64,000 nucleotides of DNA from Lysobacter sp. Root916 (GTDB lineage: Bacteria; Pseudomonadota; Gammaproteobacteria; Xanthomonadales; Xanthomonadaceae). Under the pieces are notes generated by a model that was given only the letters and a program-made list of their open reading frames with translations, searched no databases and was not told the origin of the DNA. The stretch spans positions 998,474 to 1,062,473 of the forward strand of contig NZ_LMJF01000001.1 of NCBI RefSeq assembly GCF_001429785.1, read 5' to 3'. The first letter of the stretch is position 1. The number at the start of each line of letters is the position of its first letter. Positions 1-8,008 of this stretch are shown one piece after another. The position numbers and the translations under genes are program-made.

Positions 1-1
1 C

Positions 2-1627
2 GAACCGGTGGTGGCGCGTTCGCTGCAACCGCCGCAGCACGCGCCCCTGCTGGCGCAGCGACTGCGCTTCGAGCAGCCCAAGGCGACGCGGCTGACCTCG
101 ACCATCGACATCGAACTGCAGCGCACCCTCGAGGACCGCGTCGCGGCCTACTTCTCCAATCTGCCCGAGCGCACCTCGGCGGCCTTGCTGGTGATCGACA
201 ACGCCAGCCTGGAGGCGCGCGCCTACGTCGGCTCGGCGACCTTCGCCGATACCGCGCGCCTGGGCCACGTCGACATGGTCAAGGCCTGGCGCTCGCCCGG
301 TTCGACGCTCAAGCCCTTCCTGTACGGCCTGGCCCTGGACGACGGCCTGATCCATTCCGAAAGCCTGCTGGTCGACGCGCCGCAGTCGTTCGGCGACTAC
401 CGGCCGGGCAATTTCGACGCGACCTTCAACGGGCCGGTGGGCGCGGCCGAGGCGCTGCGCTTGTCGCTCAATGTGCCCGCGGTGGATCTGCTGGATCGGG
501 TCGGGCCCAGTCGTTTCTCGGCGCGGCTCGCGCATGCGGGCATCGAACTGCATTGGCCGCGCGGCGCGACCCCGAACCTGTCGATGATCCTGGGCGGCAC
601 CGGCGCGCGCCTGGAGGATCTGGTCGGCGCCTACGCGGCGCTGAACCGCGAAGGCCTGGCCGGACGCGTGCGCTACACGCCGGACGCGCCGCTGCTGGAA
701 CGGCGCTTGTTGTCGCCGGGCGCGGGCTGGATCGTGCGCGAAATCCTCGAGGCCAATCCGCGGCCGGGCGCCGTCGCCGATACCTTCGACACCTCGGGCC
801 GACCGCGGGTGGCCTGGAAAACCGGCACCAGTTACGGCTTCCGCGACGCTTGGGCGCTGGGCAGCACGCGCCGCTACACGGTCGGGGTCTGGGTCGGGCG
901 GCCGGACGGCACGCCCTTGCCCGGCCAGTACGGCGCGGTCACCGCCTTGCCGCTGCTGTTCGAGGTGGTCGACAGCCTGCCGCGCCAACGCGGCGACGGC
1001 GCGCTGAAGCCGCCGCCGGCGAACGTCGAGCAGATCGAGGTGTGCTGGCCGCTGGGCTTGCCGCCGGATCCGCTGGCGCCGCAGCTGTGCCAGAAGAAGC
1101 TGCAGGCCTGGACCCTGGACGGCTCGGTGCCGCCGACCTTCGCCGAGCGCGATGCGCGCCTGTGGAACGCGGGCGTCGAGCGTTTCCAGGTCGATGCGCG
1201 CAGCGGCCTGCGCCTGTCCGCCGATTGCAGCGCCTCGCATGCGCGCCGCGAGGCCAGCATCGCGCGCTGGCCGGCCCTGGCCTCGCCCTGGCTGGCCGCG
1301 GAAACCCGCCGCGCCTCGCGCCTGCCGGCGCTGGCGCCGGACTGCGCCGCCGATGGGCGCGACGCCAGCGAGGAACTGCGCATCGAGGGTCTGGCCGACC
1401 AGGCCACGATCGCGCGCGCGCCCGGCAGCGTGCATGCGCTGCGGCTGTCCCTGCGTGCGATCGGCAGCGCGGCGCGGATCCGTTGGTTGCTGGATGGGCG
1501 CCTGATCGGCGAGACCGAGGGCGACACCGCCTTCGCGCACGACTTCGGCGAGCCCGGCGATCATCAGCTCACCGCCTTGGCCGACAGCGGCGCCTGGTCG
1601 CGAGTGCGGTTCCGGGTGCTGCGCTGA
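2..1627 (+). CDS. pbpC: Penicillin-binding protein 1C, C-terminal part (cut by window edge)
   Basis: Periplasmic, membrane-anchored peptidoglycan synthase of the PBP1C type. Only the transpeptidase domain and C-terminal tail are in the window; the N-terminal anchor and glycosyltransferase domain lie upstream. The reading frame is open from base 2, so the GTG at 8 is not the start. The three penicillin-binding motifs are visible: SxxK as STLK (302-313), SxN as SLN (464-472) and KTGTS (818-832). The last 80-90 residues look like the BiPBP_C beta domain typical of PBP1C. The partner gene is usually an alpha2-macroglobulin (yfhM-like) gene upstream, which is not visible here. Confidence 0.93.
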   Translation, partial: EPVVARSLQPPQHAPLLAQRLRFEQPKATRLTSTIDIELQRTLEDRVAAYFSNLPERTSAALLVIDNASLEARAYVGSATFADTARLGHVDMVKAWRSPGSTLKPFLYGLALDDGLIHSESLLVDAPQSFGDYRPGNFDATFNGPVGAAEALRLSLNVPAVDLLDRVGPSRFSARLAHAGIELHWPRGATPNLSMILGGTGARLEDLVGAYAALNREGLAGRVRYTPDAPLLERRLLSPGAGWIVREILEANPRPGAVADTFDTSGRPRVAWKTGTSYGFRDAWALGSTRRYTVGVWVGRPDGTPLPGQYGAVTALPLLFEVVDSLPRQRGDGALKPPPANVEQIEVCWPLGLPPDPLAPQLCQKKLQAWTLDGSVPPTFAERDARLWNAGVERFQVDARSGLRLSADCSASHARREASIARWPALASPWLAAETRRASRLPALAPDCAADGRDASEELRIEGLADQATIARAPGSVHALRLSLRAIGSAARIRWLLDGRLIGETEGDTAFAHDFGEPGDHQLTALADSGAWSRVRFRVLR

Positions 1628-1898
1628 GCTGGCTCGAATAGCGCGGTGTTCGTCCGGGCCTGAATCGCAAGCTCGTAACGACGGAGAATGGCACGCTGCA
1701 AATGCATCAGATGGACACTGCGCATGTCTATTTGGTGCTTGTGCAGTGTGATGTCTGTGCATGCCGTCCGATTCGTCACTCGACGCTAACCGCACGGCTG
1801 TTCCATTGCAGCGGCCGGCATGATCGTGGCGATGAGGCGATGGTGGAAAGCCGGCTGCCGTTGCGCGCCTCGCGCCTCCGTCACTACAGGATGTGCTC

Positions 1899-2333
1899 AT
1901 GAACAGAATCACCGTGCTTGCTGTGCTGTCGATCGCCGCTTTGCCCGCGTTCGCGCAATCCTTGGGCGAGCAGAAGCAGTTGCTGCAATGGCAGGGTTGG
2001 CTGGATGCGAAGGTCTCGCTGTTCCAGGAAAAATGCGGCTATGCCCTCGGCGCCAAGCTCGATCCGAATCTGGTCGCGCCGTTCGTGGCGCAAAAGCAGG
2101 TCGCCTCGAACTATTGCCAGGCCGTCGCCGACGGCATGGCGCATATGTGCGACGACCCCACGTCCAAGGCGGCCATCGCGGCCAAGGTCAAGGCCTTGCG
2201 TTGCAGCCACAAACCCGGCGACCGCAACGGCAGTTTCAGCCTGGCCGCGGACGGCACGCTGACCTTCGCCTTCGATGTGGACACGCCGAACATTTCCGAC
2301 AAGACCAAGGCGTATCTGGAAAAGACGCTGTAA
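1899..2333 (+). CDS. Small secreted protein of unknown function
   Basis: 144-residue protein with a clear signal peptide (MNRITVLAVLSIAALPAFA, cleavage after AFA), so probably periplasmic. The mature part has four cysteines (in KCGYA, NYCQ, HMCDD and LRCSH), enough for two disulfides. I do not recognise the family. I chose the ATG at 1899 over the in-frame GTG at 1893 because the signal peptide begins there and an AGG lies about 9 bases upstream. The 271 bp upstream, after pbpC, hold no recognisable gene and look less G+C-rich than the surroundings. Confidence 0.7.
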   Translation: MNRITVLAVLSIAALPAFAQSLGEQKQLLQWQGWLDAKVSLFQEKCGYALGAKLDPNLVAPFVAQKQVASNYCQAVADGMAHMCDDPTSKAAIAAKVKALRCSHKPGDRNGSFSLAADGTLTFAFDVDTPNISDKTKAYLEKTL

Positions 2334-2382
2334 GTGGGCATGCATGGCGGTTGGATCGCAACCACCCCGCGCCGATCCGCCG

Positions 2383-2469
2383 TAGGGTGCGGTGAGCCTC
2401 AGGCGAACCGCACCGTCGCCATGCAGGACTCACGCCAGTGATGCGGTTCGCCGCGCTCACCGCATCCTA
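2383..2469. repeat. Intergenic palindromic repeat, family A, copy 1
   Basis: An 87-bp imperfect inverted repeat. It opens with TAGGGTGCGGTGAG and closes with CTCACCGCATCCTA (complementary except one base). An inner pair, GCGAACCGCACC and GATGCGGTTCGCC, also pairs. The same structure recurs at 6287-6374. It resembles REP/MITE-like elements common between genes in proteobacteria. It lies between the convergent secreted-protein gene and the M50 protease gene. Confidence 0.85.
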
Positions 2470-2517
2470 AAACGCCGCCGGGCGATCATCTGGTCGCCGC
2501 GCTTTAAGCGCGACGTC

Positions 2518-3159
2518 TCAGTCGTCGCTGCGCGGTTTGCGCTTGCGATGCTCGTCCAGCGATACGACCTGGCCGCGTTCGCCCGGCGCGCGCGGCTTCG
2601 GCTTGACCGGCTTGGCCTGCGCGCGCATGCGCCAACGCTGCCGCAACCAGGGCAGTACGCGCCAGGCGCGAACGCCGTCCAACGGCGGCACCGGCAGCAG
2701 GTTAAGCACCAGGATCATCAGGTTGACCGGCCCCCAGGCGATCACCACCGCGGTCTGCAGCGAGGCGAGCAACCCGGGCGTGGAGGGCAGCGCGCCGATC
2801 AGCATCGCCAACCCGAACAGCAGGGCCTGCGCGCCGACGCCGCCCCAGGCGATCGCGATGTCCTGCGCGGGCGTACGCGCCGCTTCGTGCACGCAGCAGC
2901 CATGCATCGGATAGATCCGCAGGCTCTCCACGTAGAGACCATGGCGGCGCGCGACCCAGGCGTGGCCGGCTTCATGAGCGACGATCAACAGCAGGTACGC
3001 GAGCACGCCCACGGCGGCGGTGAGCGGATTGCTTCTGAACGACAAGCTGAGGAGCAGCGCCACGACCACCAGCACGCTCCAGTGGAACACCACCGGCGCG
3101 CCGAGCAGGCGGAACGGGACGAATTCGCGCGGCAAAGGGCGCATGCGTTGAGGTTTCAC
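2518..3159 (-). CDS. Site-2 protease family (M50) membrane metalloprotease
   Basis: 213-residue integral membrane zinc protease. The HEAGH motif (residues 62-66) lies in a hydrophobic segment and supplies two zinc ligands and the catalytic Glu. The second motif, NLLPVPPLDG (153-162), supplies the third ligand, Asp161. About five hydrophobic segments are visible; the C-terminal 45 residues are basic and probably cytoplasmic. This is the minimal M50 core without PDZ or CBS domains, so the substrate cannot be told. Its start codon overlaps the stop of the upstream glycine-rich membrane protein gene (ATGA at 3156-3159), so the two are probably translated together. Confidence 0.85.
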   Translation of the reverse strand: MKPQRMRPLPREFVPFRLLGAPVVFHWSVLVVVALLLSLSFRSNPLTAAVGVLAYLLLIVAHEAGHAWVARRHGLYVESLRIYPMHGCCVHEAARTPAQDIAIAWGGVGAQALLFGLAMLIGALPSTPGLLASLQTAVVIAWGPVNLMILVLNLLPVPPLDGVRAWRVLPWLRQRWRMRAQAKPVKPKPRAPGERGQVVSLDEHRKRKPRSDD

Positions 3160-3932
3160 TCGCGCGCCCGCATCGCGGCGACCACGTCGCCGATGGAGTC
3201 CGCGCCCGGCGCGTAGCGCGTTCCGGCATAACCGAGCACGGCCAGGGTCAGGGCGACGCCCAGCACCGGCCAGATCGTGCGTCGCAGCGCGGTGCGCAGC
3301 CAGTGCTGGGTCTGGATACGGCGCAGTCTCCGGTACAGGCTACCGGCCAGGGCAACGTCCAGGATCAGCTCGGCCATCAGGGTGGGCGCGATCCAGACCA
3401 CCCAGCCGACGGTCAACAGCAGGGCGCCCAGCGCCACCGTCGCCACCAGCAGCAGGAGCGCCAGCGCGCAGCCGCCTTCCTCGACGCCGCCCAATGCGTC
3501 GGGCAGTTCCAGCTCGGGCAGGCTCATGTCGATGTCGGGCGCCGCGATCGAGGGCATGGGCACGTTGCCGTCGACCTCGAACGACGCCGAAGCGCCACCG
3601 CCGCCGCTGTGCCCGCCGCCACCGGGAGATCCGCTGGAGCCGCCACCGCCGCTGTGGCCGCCGCCATCGGGCACCAGGTCGAGCCAGTCGTAGGCCTTGC
3701 GCTCGAAGAACCGTGCCCACAGCCACAACAACAACAGAAATACGGCGTAGGCGATGGCGACCGCGAGCGGGTAACGCTGCCACATCGCGTCCATGCCGCC
3801 GCGCAGCAGAACGTAAGAGGCCACGAAGCCGACGCCGCCGGTAATGGCGACCACCGTCGCCATCTGCAGGCGCGGCCAATGCGCGCGCTCCAGACGGGCG
3901 CGCATGCGGGCGATATGGACCAGGCGGCTCAT
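3156..3932 (-). CDS. Glycine-rich membrane protein of unknown function
   Basis: 258 residues. Two hydrophobic segments near the N-terminus are followed by a linker with two copies of a GGGGHSGGGG-like repeat (around residues 90-115), an acidic/proline stretch, a long hydrophobic segment pair and a last one near the C-terminus. No catalytic motif is seen. Gly/His/Ser-rich linkers of this sort occur in YgcG-like membrane proteins, but the TPM domain itself is not recognisable. It is coupled by a 4-bp overlap to the M50 protease downstream and could be its partner or substrate (inference only). Confidence 0.65.
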   Translation of the reverse strand: MSRLVHIARMRARLERAHWPRLQMATVVAITGGVGFVASYVLLRGGMDAMWQRYPLAVAIAYAVFLLLLWLWARFFERKAYDWLDLVPDGGGHSGGGGSSGSPGGGGHSGGGGASASFEVDGNVPMPSIAAPDIDMSLPELELPDALGGVEEGGCALALLLLVATVALGALLLTVGWVVWIAPTLMAELILDVALAGSLYRRLRRIQTQHWLRTALRRTIWPVLGVALTLAVLGYAGTRYAPGADSIGDVVAAMRARE

Positions 3933-3999
3933 GCGGCGAGTCTAGCAGCGGCCCTGGCGGCCGCCGCCGTCGCCCGATCCGGGCGCGCCGCCTAGGCGC

Positions 4000-4599
4000 T
4001 TACTTGCCGGTCCAGCCGTCGAGCAGGTCGGCCAGCTCGTCGGCGTGTTCCTCTTCCTGGGCGAGGATGGCTTCCAGCATGCGCTTGGTGGTGGTGTCGC
4101 GGTCGCCGAGGTAGTCGATGATCGCGCGATAGCTGTCGATGGCGATGCGTTCGGCGACCAGATCCTCCTTGACCATGTCGCGCAGATCGCTGCCTTCCAC
4201 GTACTCGGCATGCGAACGCTTGGACAAGACATCGGGGTTCAGGTCGGGCTCGCCGCCGAGCTGGACGATGCGTTCGGCGATGCGGTCGGCGTGCGCCTGC
4301 TCCTCGTTGGCATGCTCGAGGAACTCGGCCTTGACCGCGTCGGCCATCAGGCCGCTGGCCATGAAGTAGTGGCGCTTGTAGCGCAATACGCAGACGATTT
4401 CGGTCGCCAGCGCTTCGTTGAGCAGCTTGATCACGGTGCCGCGGTCGGCGTTGTAGCTGCTGGTGATCGCGCCGTCCTGAATATGCTGACGGGCGCGGGC
4501 GCGGATCGCCTTGACGTCGGTGATCATCGCCGCTTCGGGCTTGCGGCTGGCCGTGGCGGCGACCGCATGTGCGGACTTGCGTGTGGGTTTGGCACTCAT
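4000..4599 (-). CDS. Ferritin-like (bacterioferritin/Dps-like) protein
   Basis: 199-residue four-helix diiron protein. Helical segments carry the ExxH-type ligands EEQAH and EEEHADE, with an LNEALATEIVCVLRY first helix typical of the bacterioferritin superfamily. It probably stores or oxidises iron in the cytoplasm. About 24 residues precede the fold; they are Lys/Arg/Ala/Ser-rich (MSAKPTRKSAHAV...), like the DNA-binding tails of some Dps proteins. The start is secure: AGGAGGT sits 5 bases upstream of the ATG. It lies next to a peroxiredoxin gene, suggesting an iron/peroxide defence pair. Confidence 0.85.
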   Translation of the reverse strand: MSAKPTRKSAHAVAATASRKPEAAMITDVKAIRARARQHIQDGAITSSYNADRGTVIKLLNEALATEIVCVLRYKRHYFMASGLMADAVKAEFLEHANEEQAHADRIAERIVQLGGEPDLNPDVLSKRSHAEYVEGSDLRDMVKEDLVAERIAIDSYRAIIDYLGDRDTTTKRMLEAILAQEEEHADELADLLDGWTGK

Positions 4600-4701
4600 A
4601 TCGACCTCCTGGCGGGTCGCTGGGGGCGAGGTGCCCCCAACGATGCCCGGCGGCCGGTGACGGCGATGTAGGCGCCGCCTCCCGCGTTCAGTTCGCTGCG
4701 G

Positions 4702-5178
4702 TCAGACCAGCGACAGCATGTGCTCGGCCGAGGAAACGCGGTACTCGCCCGGGGCTTCGACTTCCAACTGGGTGACCACGCCGTTCTCGGCGTACAGGGC
4801 GAAACGCTTGGCGCGCGTGCCCATGCCGTAGGCGCTGGCGTCCAGCTCCAGGCCGAGCGCGCGGGTGAAGTCGCCGTTGCCGTCGGCCAGCATCATCAGG
4901 CCGTCGGGCACGTGCTGGCTCTGGCCCCAGGCCTGCATCACGAAGGGGTCGTTGACCGCCATGCAGGCGACTTCGATGCCCTTGGCGCGGAAATCGTGGA
5001 AGTGCGAGACGAAGCCGGGCAGATGCTTTTCCGAGCAGGTCGGGGTGAAGGCGCCGGGCACGGCGAACAGCACGATCTTGCGGCCGTCGAACAGGGCGTT
5101 GGTGTCGACGGTCTCGACGCCTTCGCGGATGCGTTGCAGATTGACTTCGGGCAGGCGGTCGCCGACCTGGATGCTCAT
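4702..5178 (-). CDS. Peroxiredoxin, Prx5 (AhpE-unlike, glutaredoxin/GSH-type) family
   Basis: 158-residue thiol peroxidase that reduces H2O2 and alkyl hydroperoxides in the cytoplasm. The active-site motif PGAFTPTCSEKHLPG (residues 41-55) places the peroxidatic cysteine at 48. A second cysteine lies at 72 (EVACMAVND), the usual place in bacterial Prx5 proteins that work as 1-Cys enzymes with glutathione/glutaredoxin. Length is normal for the family. GGAG lies a few bases upstream of the ATG. Confidence 0.92.
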   Translation of the reverse strand: MSIQVGDRLPEVNLQRIREGVETVDTNALFDGRKIVLFAVPGAFTPTCSEKHLPGFVSHFHDFRAKGIEVACMAVNDPFVMQAWGQSQHVPDGLMMLADGNGDFTRALGLELDASAYGMGTRAKRFALYAENGVVTQLEVEAPGEYRVSSAEHMLSLV

Positions 5179-5382
5179 GGGGATATTCTCCGGTGGGGAT
5201 GGCAGTCTGGTCGGCGCGCGCGTAACGGCGCGTCAAGACCCGGGTACAGCGCGCATTGTGCGCGCAAGCATTGAAAAACGCAGGCGCAGCGGCCATTTCG
5301 ACCCGGTCTTCCCGTGCGATCGCGCGCCGCCTACTCTGTGGGGCGGTGTCGGCCGCTCACCAGCGAGCTTGAGGGAGCCGCG

Positions 5383-6276
5383 ATGCAGTTCAAGGATTAC
5401 TACGAAACCCTGGGTGTGGAGCCCAGCGCCGGCGAGGCCGAGATCAAGACCGCGTACCGGCGGCTGGCGCGCAAGTACCATCCGGACGTCAGCAAGGAGG
5501 CCGGCGCCGAGGACAAGTTCAAGGCCGTCAACGAGGCTTACGAAGCGCTGCGCGATCCGCAGAAGCGCGGCGCCTACGACCAACTGCGCGCGCGCGGCTA
5601 CCGGCCCGGCGACGAGGTCCAGCCGCCGCCGGGCGGCTTCGGCGGCGGTTACGGCGGCGCCGATTTCGACGAGATCTTCGCCGGCGGCGGCGCGGGCGGC
5701 GGTTTCAGCGACTTCTTCGAGAGCCTGTTCGGACGCGGTCGCGGCCCGGCCGGTTTCGGCGGCCAGGCCGGGCGTCCGCCGCCGCGCGGCGATAGCCGCG
5801 CCAAGTTGGCGGTGGCGCTGGAGACGATCTACGAAGGCGGCATGGTGCGCATCTCGGTCAACGGTCGCACCTTGGAAGTGCGCATTCCCAAGGGCATCCA
5901 GCCGGGGCAGTTGATACGCCTGGGCGGGCAGGGGACGCACGGCGATCTGCTGCTGGAGATCGAATACGCCGCGCATCCGCATTTCGAGGTCGACGGCCGC
6001 AACGTGATCCACGTGCTGCCGCTGGCGCCCTGGGAAGCGGCGCTGGGCGCGACCATCAGCGTGCCCACCCTGGGCGGCGCGGTCGAGCTGAAGATTCCGC
6101 CGAACTCGGAAGCCGGGCGCAAGCTGCGCCTGCGCGGCCGCGGCCTGCCGGGCACGCCGCCGGGCGACCAGATCGTCGAACTGGAGGTGCTGGCGCCGCG
6201 CGCCCACACCGAGGAACAGCACGAGGCCTACGCGCGCATGCGCGACGCCTTCGGCGACGATTGGCGGCGCGGCTGA
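5383..6276 (+). CDS. cbpA: DnaJ-like curved-DNA-binding co-chaperone
   Basis: 297-residue class-B J-domain protein without zinc fingers, a DnaK co-chaperone that can also bind curved DNA. The J domain is at residues 1-65 with the HPD triad at 33-35. A Gly/Phe-rich linker follows (about 80-130), then two beta-sandwich client-binding domains ending in RGRGLPG...GDQIVELEV. The ATG at 5383 is preceded by GAGGGAG; the longer frame upstream lacks a J-domain-like sequence. CbpM, the usual partner, is not next door. Confidence 0.9.
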   Translation: MQFKDYYETLGVEPSAGEAEIKTAYRRLARKYHPDVSKEAGAEDKFKAVNEAYEALRDPQKRGAYDQLRARGYRPGDEVQPPPGGFGGGYGGADFDEIFAGGGAGGGFSDFFESLFGRGRGPAGFGGQAGRPPPRGDSRAKLAVALETIYEGGMVRISVNGRTLEVRIPKGIQPGQLIRLGGQGTHGDLLLEIEYAAHPHFEVDGRNVIHVLPLAPWEAALGATISVPTLGGAVELKIPPNSEAGRKLRLRGRGLPGTPPGDQIVELEVLAPRAHTEEQHEAYARMRDAFGDDWRRG

Positions 6277-6286
6277 GCGGATGGCC

Positions 6287-6374
6287 TAGGGTGCGGTGAG
6301 CGCAGCGAACCGCACCGGCGCGAGATCGCACTGGCGACGGGCGATGCGGTTCGCCTGCGGCTCACCACATCCTA
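6287..6374. repeat. Intergenic palindromic repeat, family A, copy 2
   Basis: 88-bp inverted repeat opening with TAGGGTGCGGTGAG, identical over 14 bases to the copy at 2383, and closing with CTCACCACATCCTA. The inner pair GCGAACCGCACC / GATGCGGTTCGCC is also shared. It lies just 3' of cbpA and could help terminate or stabilise that transcript. Confidence 0.85.
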
Positions 6375-6427
6375 CGCATCAGGTCTACGCGAGGCCGAAC
6401 TGCGCCGCACGCCGACGCTCCACGATC

Positions 6428-6447
6428 GCGACTCGCGTCGCTCCCAC
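6428..6447. repeat. Half copy of intergenic palindrome family B
   Basis: GCGACTCGCGTCGCTCCCAC, the reverse complement of GTGGGAGCGACGCGAGTCGC. It matches one arm of the family seen complete at 51601-51668 (GTAGGAGCGGCGTGAG). No second arm is visible here. Confidence 0.55.
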
Positions 6448-6460
6448 GGAAAGCGGTAGG

Positions 6461-6496
6461 GCTTTACGGTAAAGCGGCGGGCCTGCCACGGCCCGC
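6461..6496. terminator. Possible bidirectional terminator between cbpA and the pilH-like gene
   Basis: Two hairpins in the convergent gap: GCTTTAC/GTAAAGC with a 1-base loop (6461-6475), and GCGGGCC-TGCCAC-GGCCCGC (6477-6496). Neither is followed by a good T tract, so intrinsic termination is only a guess. Confidence 0.35.
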
Positions 6497-6505
6497 GGGC
6501 GTCGA

Positions 6506-6871
6506 TCAGCCCGGCAACAGCTGGGCGATGATCTCGGACAGGTCGCTTTCGCTGAAGGGCTTGGTGATGTAGGCCTTGGCGCCCTGGCGCATGCCCCAGA
6601 CCCGGTCGGTGTCCAGGTCCTTGGTGGTCACCAGCACGATCGGGATGTGCTTGGTGGTGGCCTCGCGGCAGATCGAGCGCGTGGCCTGGAAGCCGTTGAG
6701 GTTCGGCATCACCACGTCCATCAGGATCAGGTCGGGGATTTCGCGCTTGGCGGCTTCCACGCCCGCCGCGCCGTCTTCGGCGGTCAAGGCCTCATGCCCC
6801 AGCTTCTCGACGATGCGGCGGATGCCCATCAGCTGAGACGGTGAGTCGTCGACGATCAGAATACGCGCCAT
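6506..6871 (-). CDS. Single-domain response regulator, PilH-like
   Basis: 121-residue CheY-like receiver with no output domain. Conserved acidic residues are Asp8/Asp9, the phosphoacceptor Asp52 (LILMDVVMP), Thr82/83 and Lys104 (ITKPF). Its sequence is close to PilH/PilG of the twitching-motility chemosensory system, but no pil genes adjoin it, so it is an orphan here and its kinase is unknown. The start at MARILIVDDS is supported by GGGGGA about 7 bases upstream; longer in-frame starts add a non-homologous arginine-rich leader. Confidence 0.85.
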   Translation of the reverse strand: MARILIVDDSPSQLMGIRRIVEKLGHEALTAEDGAAGVEAAKREIPDLILMDVVMPNLNGFQATRSICREATTKHIPIVLVTTKDLDTDRVWGMRQGAKAYITKPFSESDLSEIIAQLLPG

Positions 6872-6928
6872 GTGTTTCCCCCGGAATTGTCTCGATTGTA
6901 GCGATGCGCGCTGACGCCGCAATGCCAA

Positions 6929-7921
6929 CTAGATCACGACCAGCGTCCGGCCCAGGGAACCCCCGGCCAGCATGCCCGGGAACACCTGGGGCAGTTCGGC
7001 CAGCCCCACTTCACGGGTGCATATGCGGTCCAGGTGCGCGGGTTTCCAGTCGCTGCCCAGATGGCGCCAGACTTCGTCGCGGATCTGGCGCGCGGTGCCG
7101 GCCGAGGCCACCCCCAGCAGGCACACGCCGCGGATGATGAACGGCATCACCGTGGCGTCCAGCGCGGGGCTGGCGGCCAGGCCCGCGCTGGCGACGTTGC
7201 CGTAGGGCGCGGTCTGGGCCAGCAGGCTGGTCAGCATCGGCCCGCCGACGTTGTCCAGGCCGCCGCCGAAGCGCGCCGATTCCATCGGCCGGGCGGTGGC
7301 CAGAGCGTCGCGCCCCAGCACCTGGCTGGCGCCGATGGACTTCAGATAGTCGGCCTGCTCGGCCTTGCCGCTGATCGCGTGCACTTCGTAGCCAGCGCGG
7401 CTGAAGATGTCGATCGCCAGCGAGCCCACGCCGCCGCTGGCGCCGGTCACCGCCAGCGGGCCCAGTTCGGGCGTCTGGCGGTTGTCCTGCATGCGGTGCA
7501 GGGCGAGCGCGGCGGTGAAGCCGGCGGTGCCCAGGATCATGCTCTCGCGCAGGCTGAGGCCGCCGGGCAGGGGAATCGCCCATTGCGCTTCCAGGCGCGC
7601 GTACTCGGCGTAGCCGCCGTCGCGGGTTTCGCTGAGGCCGCAGCCGGTCACCAGCACGGCGTCGCCCTCGCGGAACTTGTCGTCGCTGGAGGCGACCACA
7701 TGGCCGGCCACGTCGATGCCGCCCACCAGCGGGAAGCGGCGCAGGATCTTGCCTTCGCCGGTGCCGGCCAGCGCATCCTTGAAGTTGATCGAGGAATAGG
7801 CGGTCTTGATCACGATCTCGCCCGGCGAGAGCGCGTCGATGGACACGCGTTCGATGCCGCTGCGGTAGCCGGCGTCGTCGCTGTGGATGCGGAAGGCGTT
7901 GAAGTCGCTGGGCACGGTCAT
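6929..7921 (-). CDS. acuI: YhdH/AcuI-type quinone oxidoreductase (acrylyl-CoA reductase family)
   Basis: 330-residue zinc-free medium-chain dehydrogenase/reductase. It has an N-terminal GroES-like domain (YSSINFKDALA...GGIDVAGHV), then a Rossmann fold with VTGASGGVGSLAID (NADPH binding), and the family-typical ALDNVGGPML-like region. Family members reduce acrylyl-CoA to propionyl-CoA with NADPH, protecting cells from a reactive thioester. Length is exactly that of AcuI/YhdH. It is convergent with nothing and stands alone on the minus strand. Confidence 0.85.
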   Translation of the reverse strand: MTVPSDFNAFRIHSDDAGYRSGIERVSIDALSPGEIVIKTAYSSINFKDALAGTGEGKILRRFPLVGGIDVAGHVVASSDDKFREGDAVLVTGCGLSETRDGGYAEYARLEAQWAIPLPGGLSLRESMILGTAGFTAALALHRMQDNRQTPELGPLAVTGASGGVGSLAIDIFSRAGYEVHAISGKAEQADYLKSIGASQVLGRDALATARPMESARFGGGLDNVGGPMLTSLLAQTAPYGNVASAGLAASPALDATVMPFIIRGVCLLGVASAGTARQIRDEVWRHLGSDWKPAHLDRICTREVGLAELPQVFPGMLAGGSLGRTLVVI

Positions 7922-8008
7922 GGCGCGGTCTCTGCGGACAGAACGCGATGATAACCGAGCGCGATTGCGCGCCCCGTCATGGCGTGGCCAGACGCGGACG
8001 CGTCGCGC

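Noticed and set aside
1564-1779. A short minus-strand frame after pbpC
   Set aside because: Overlaps the pbpC end, has no good start signal and no family resemblance.
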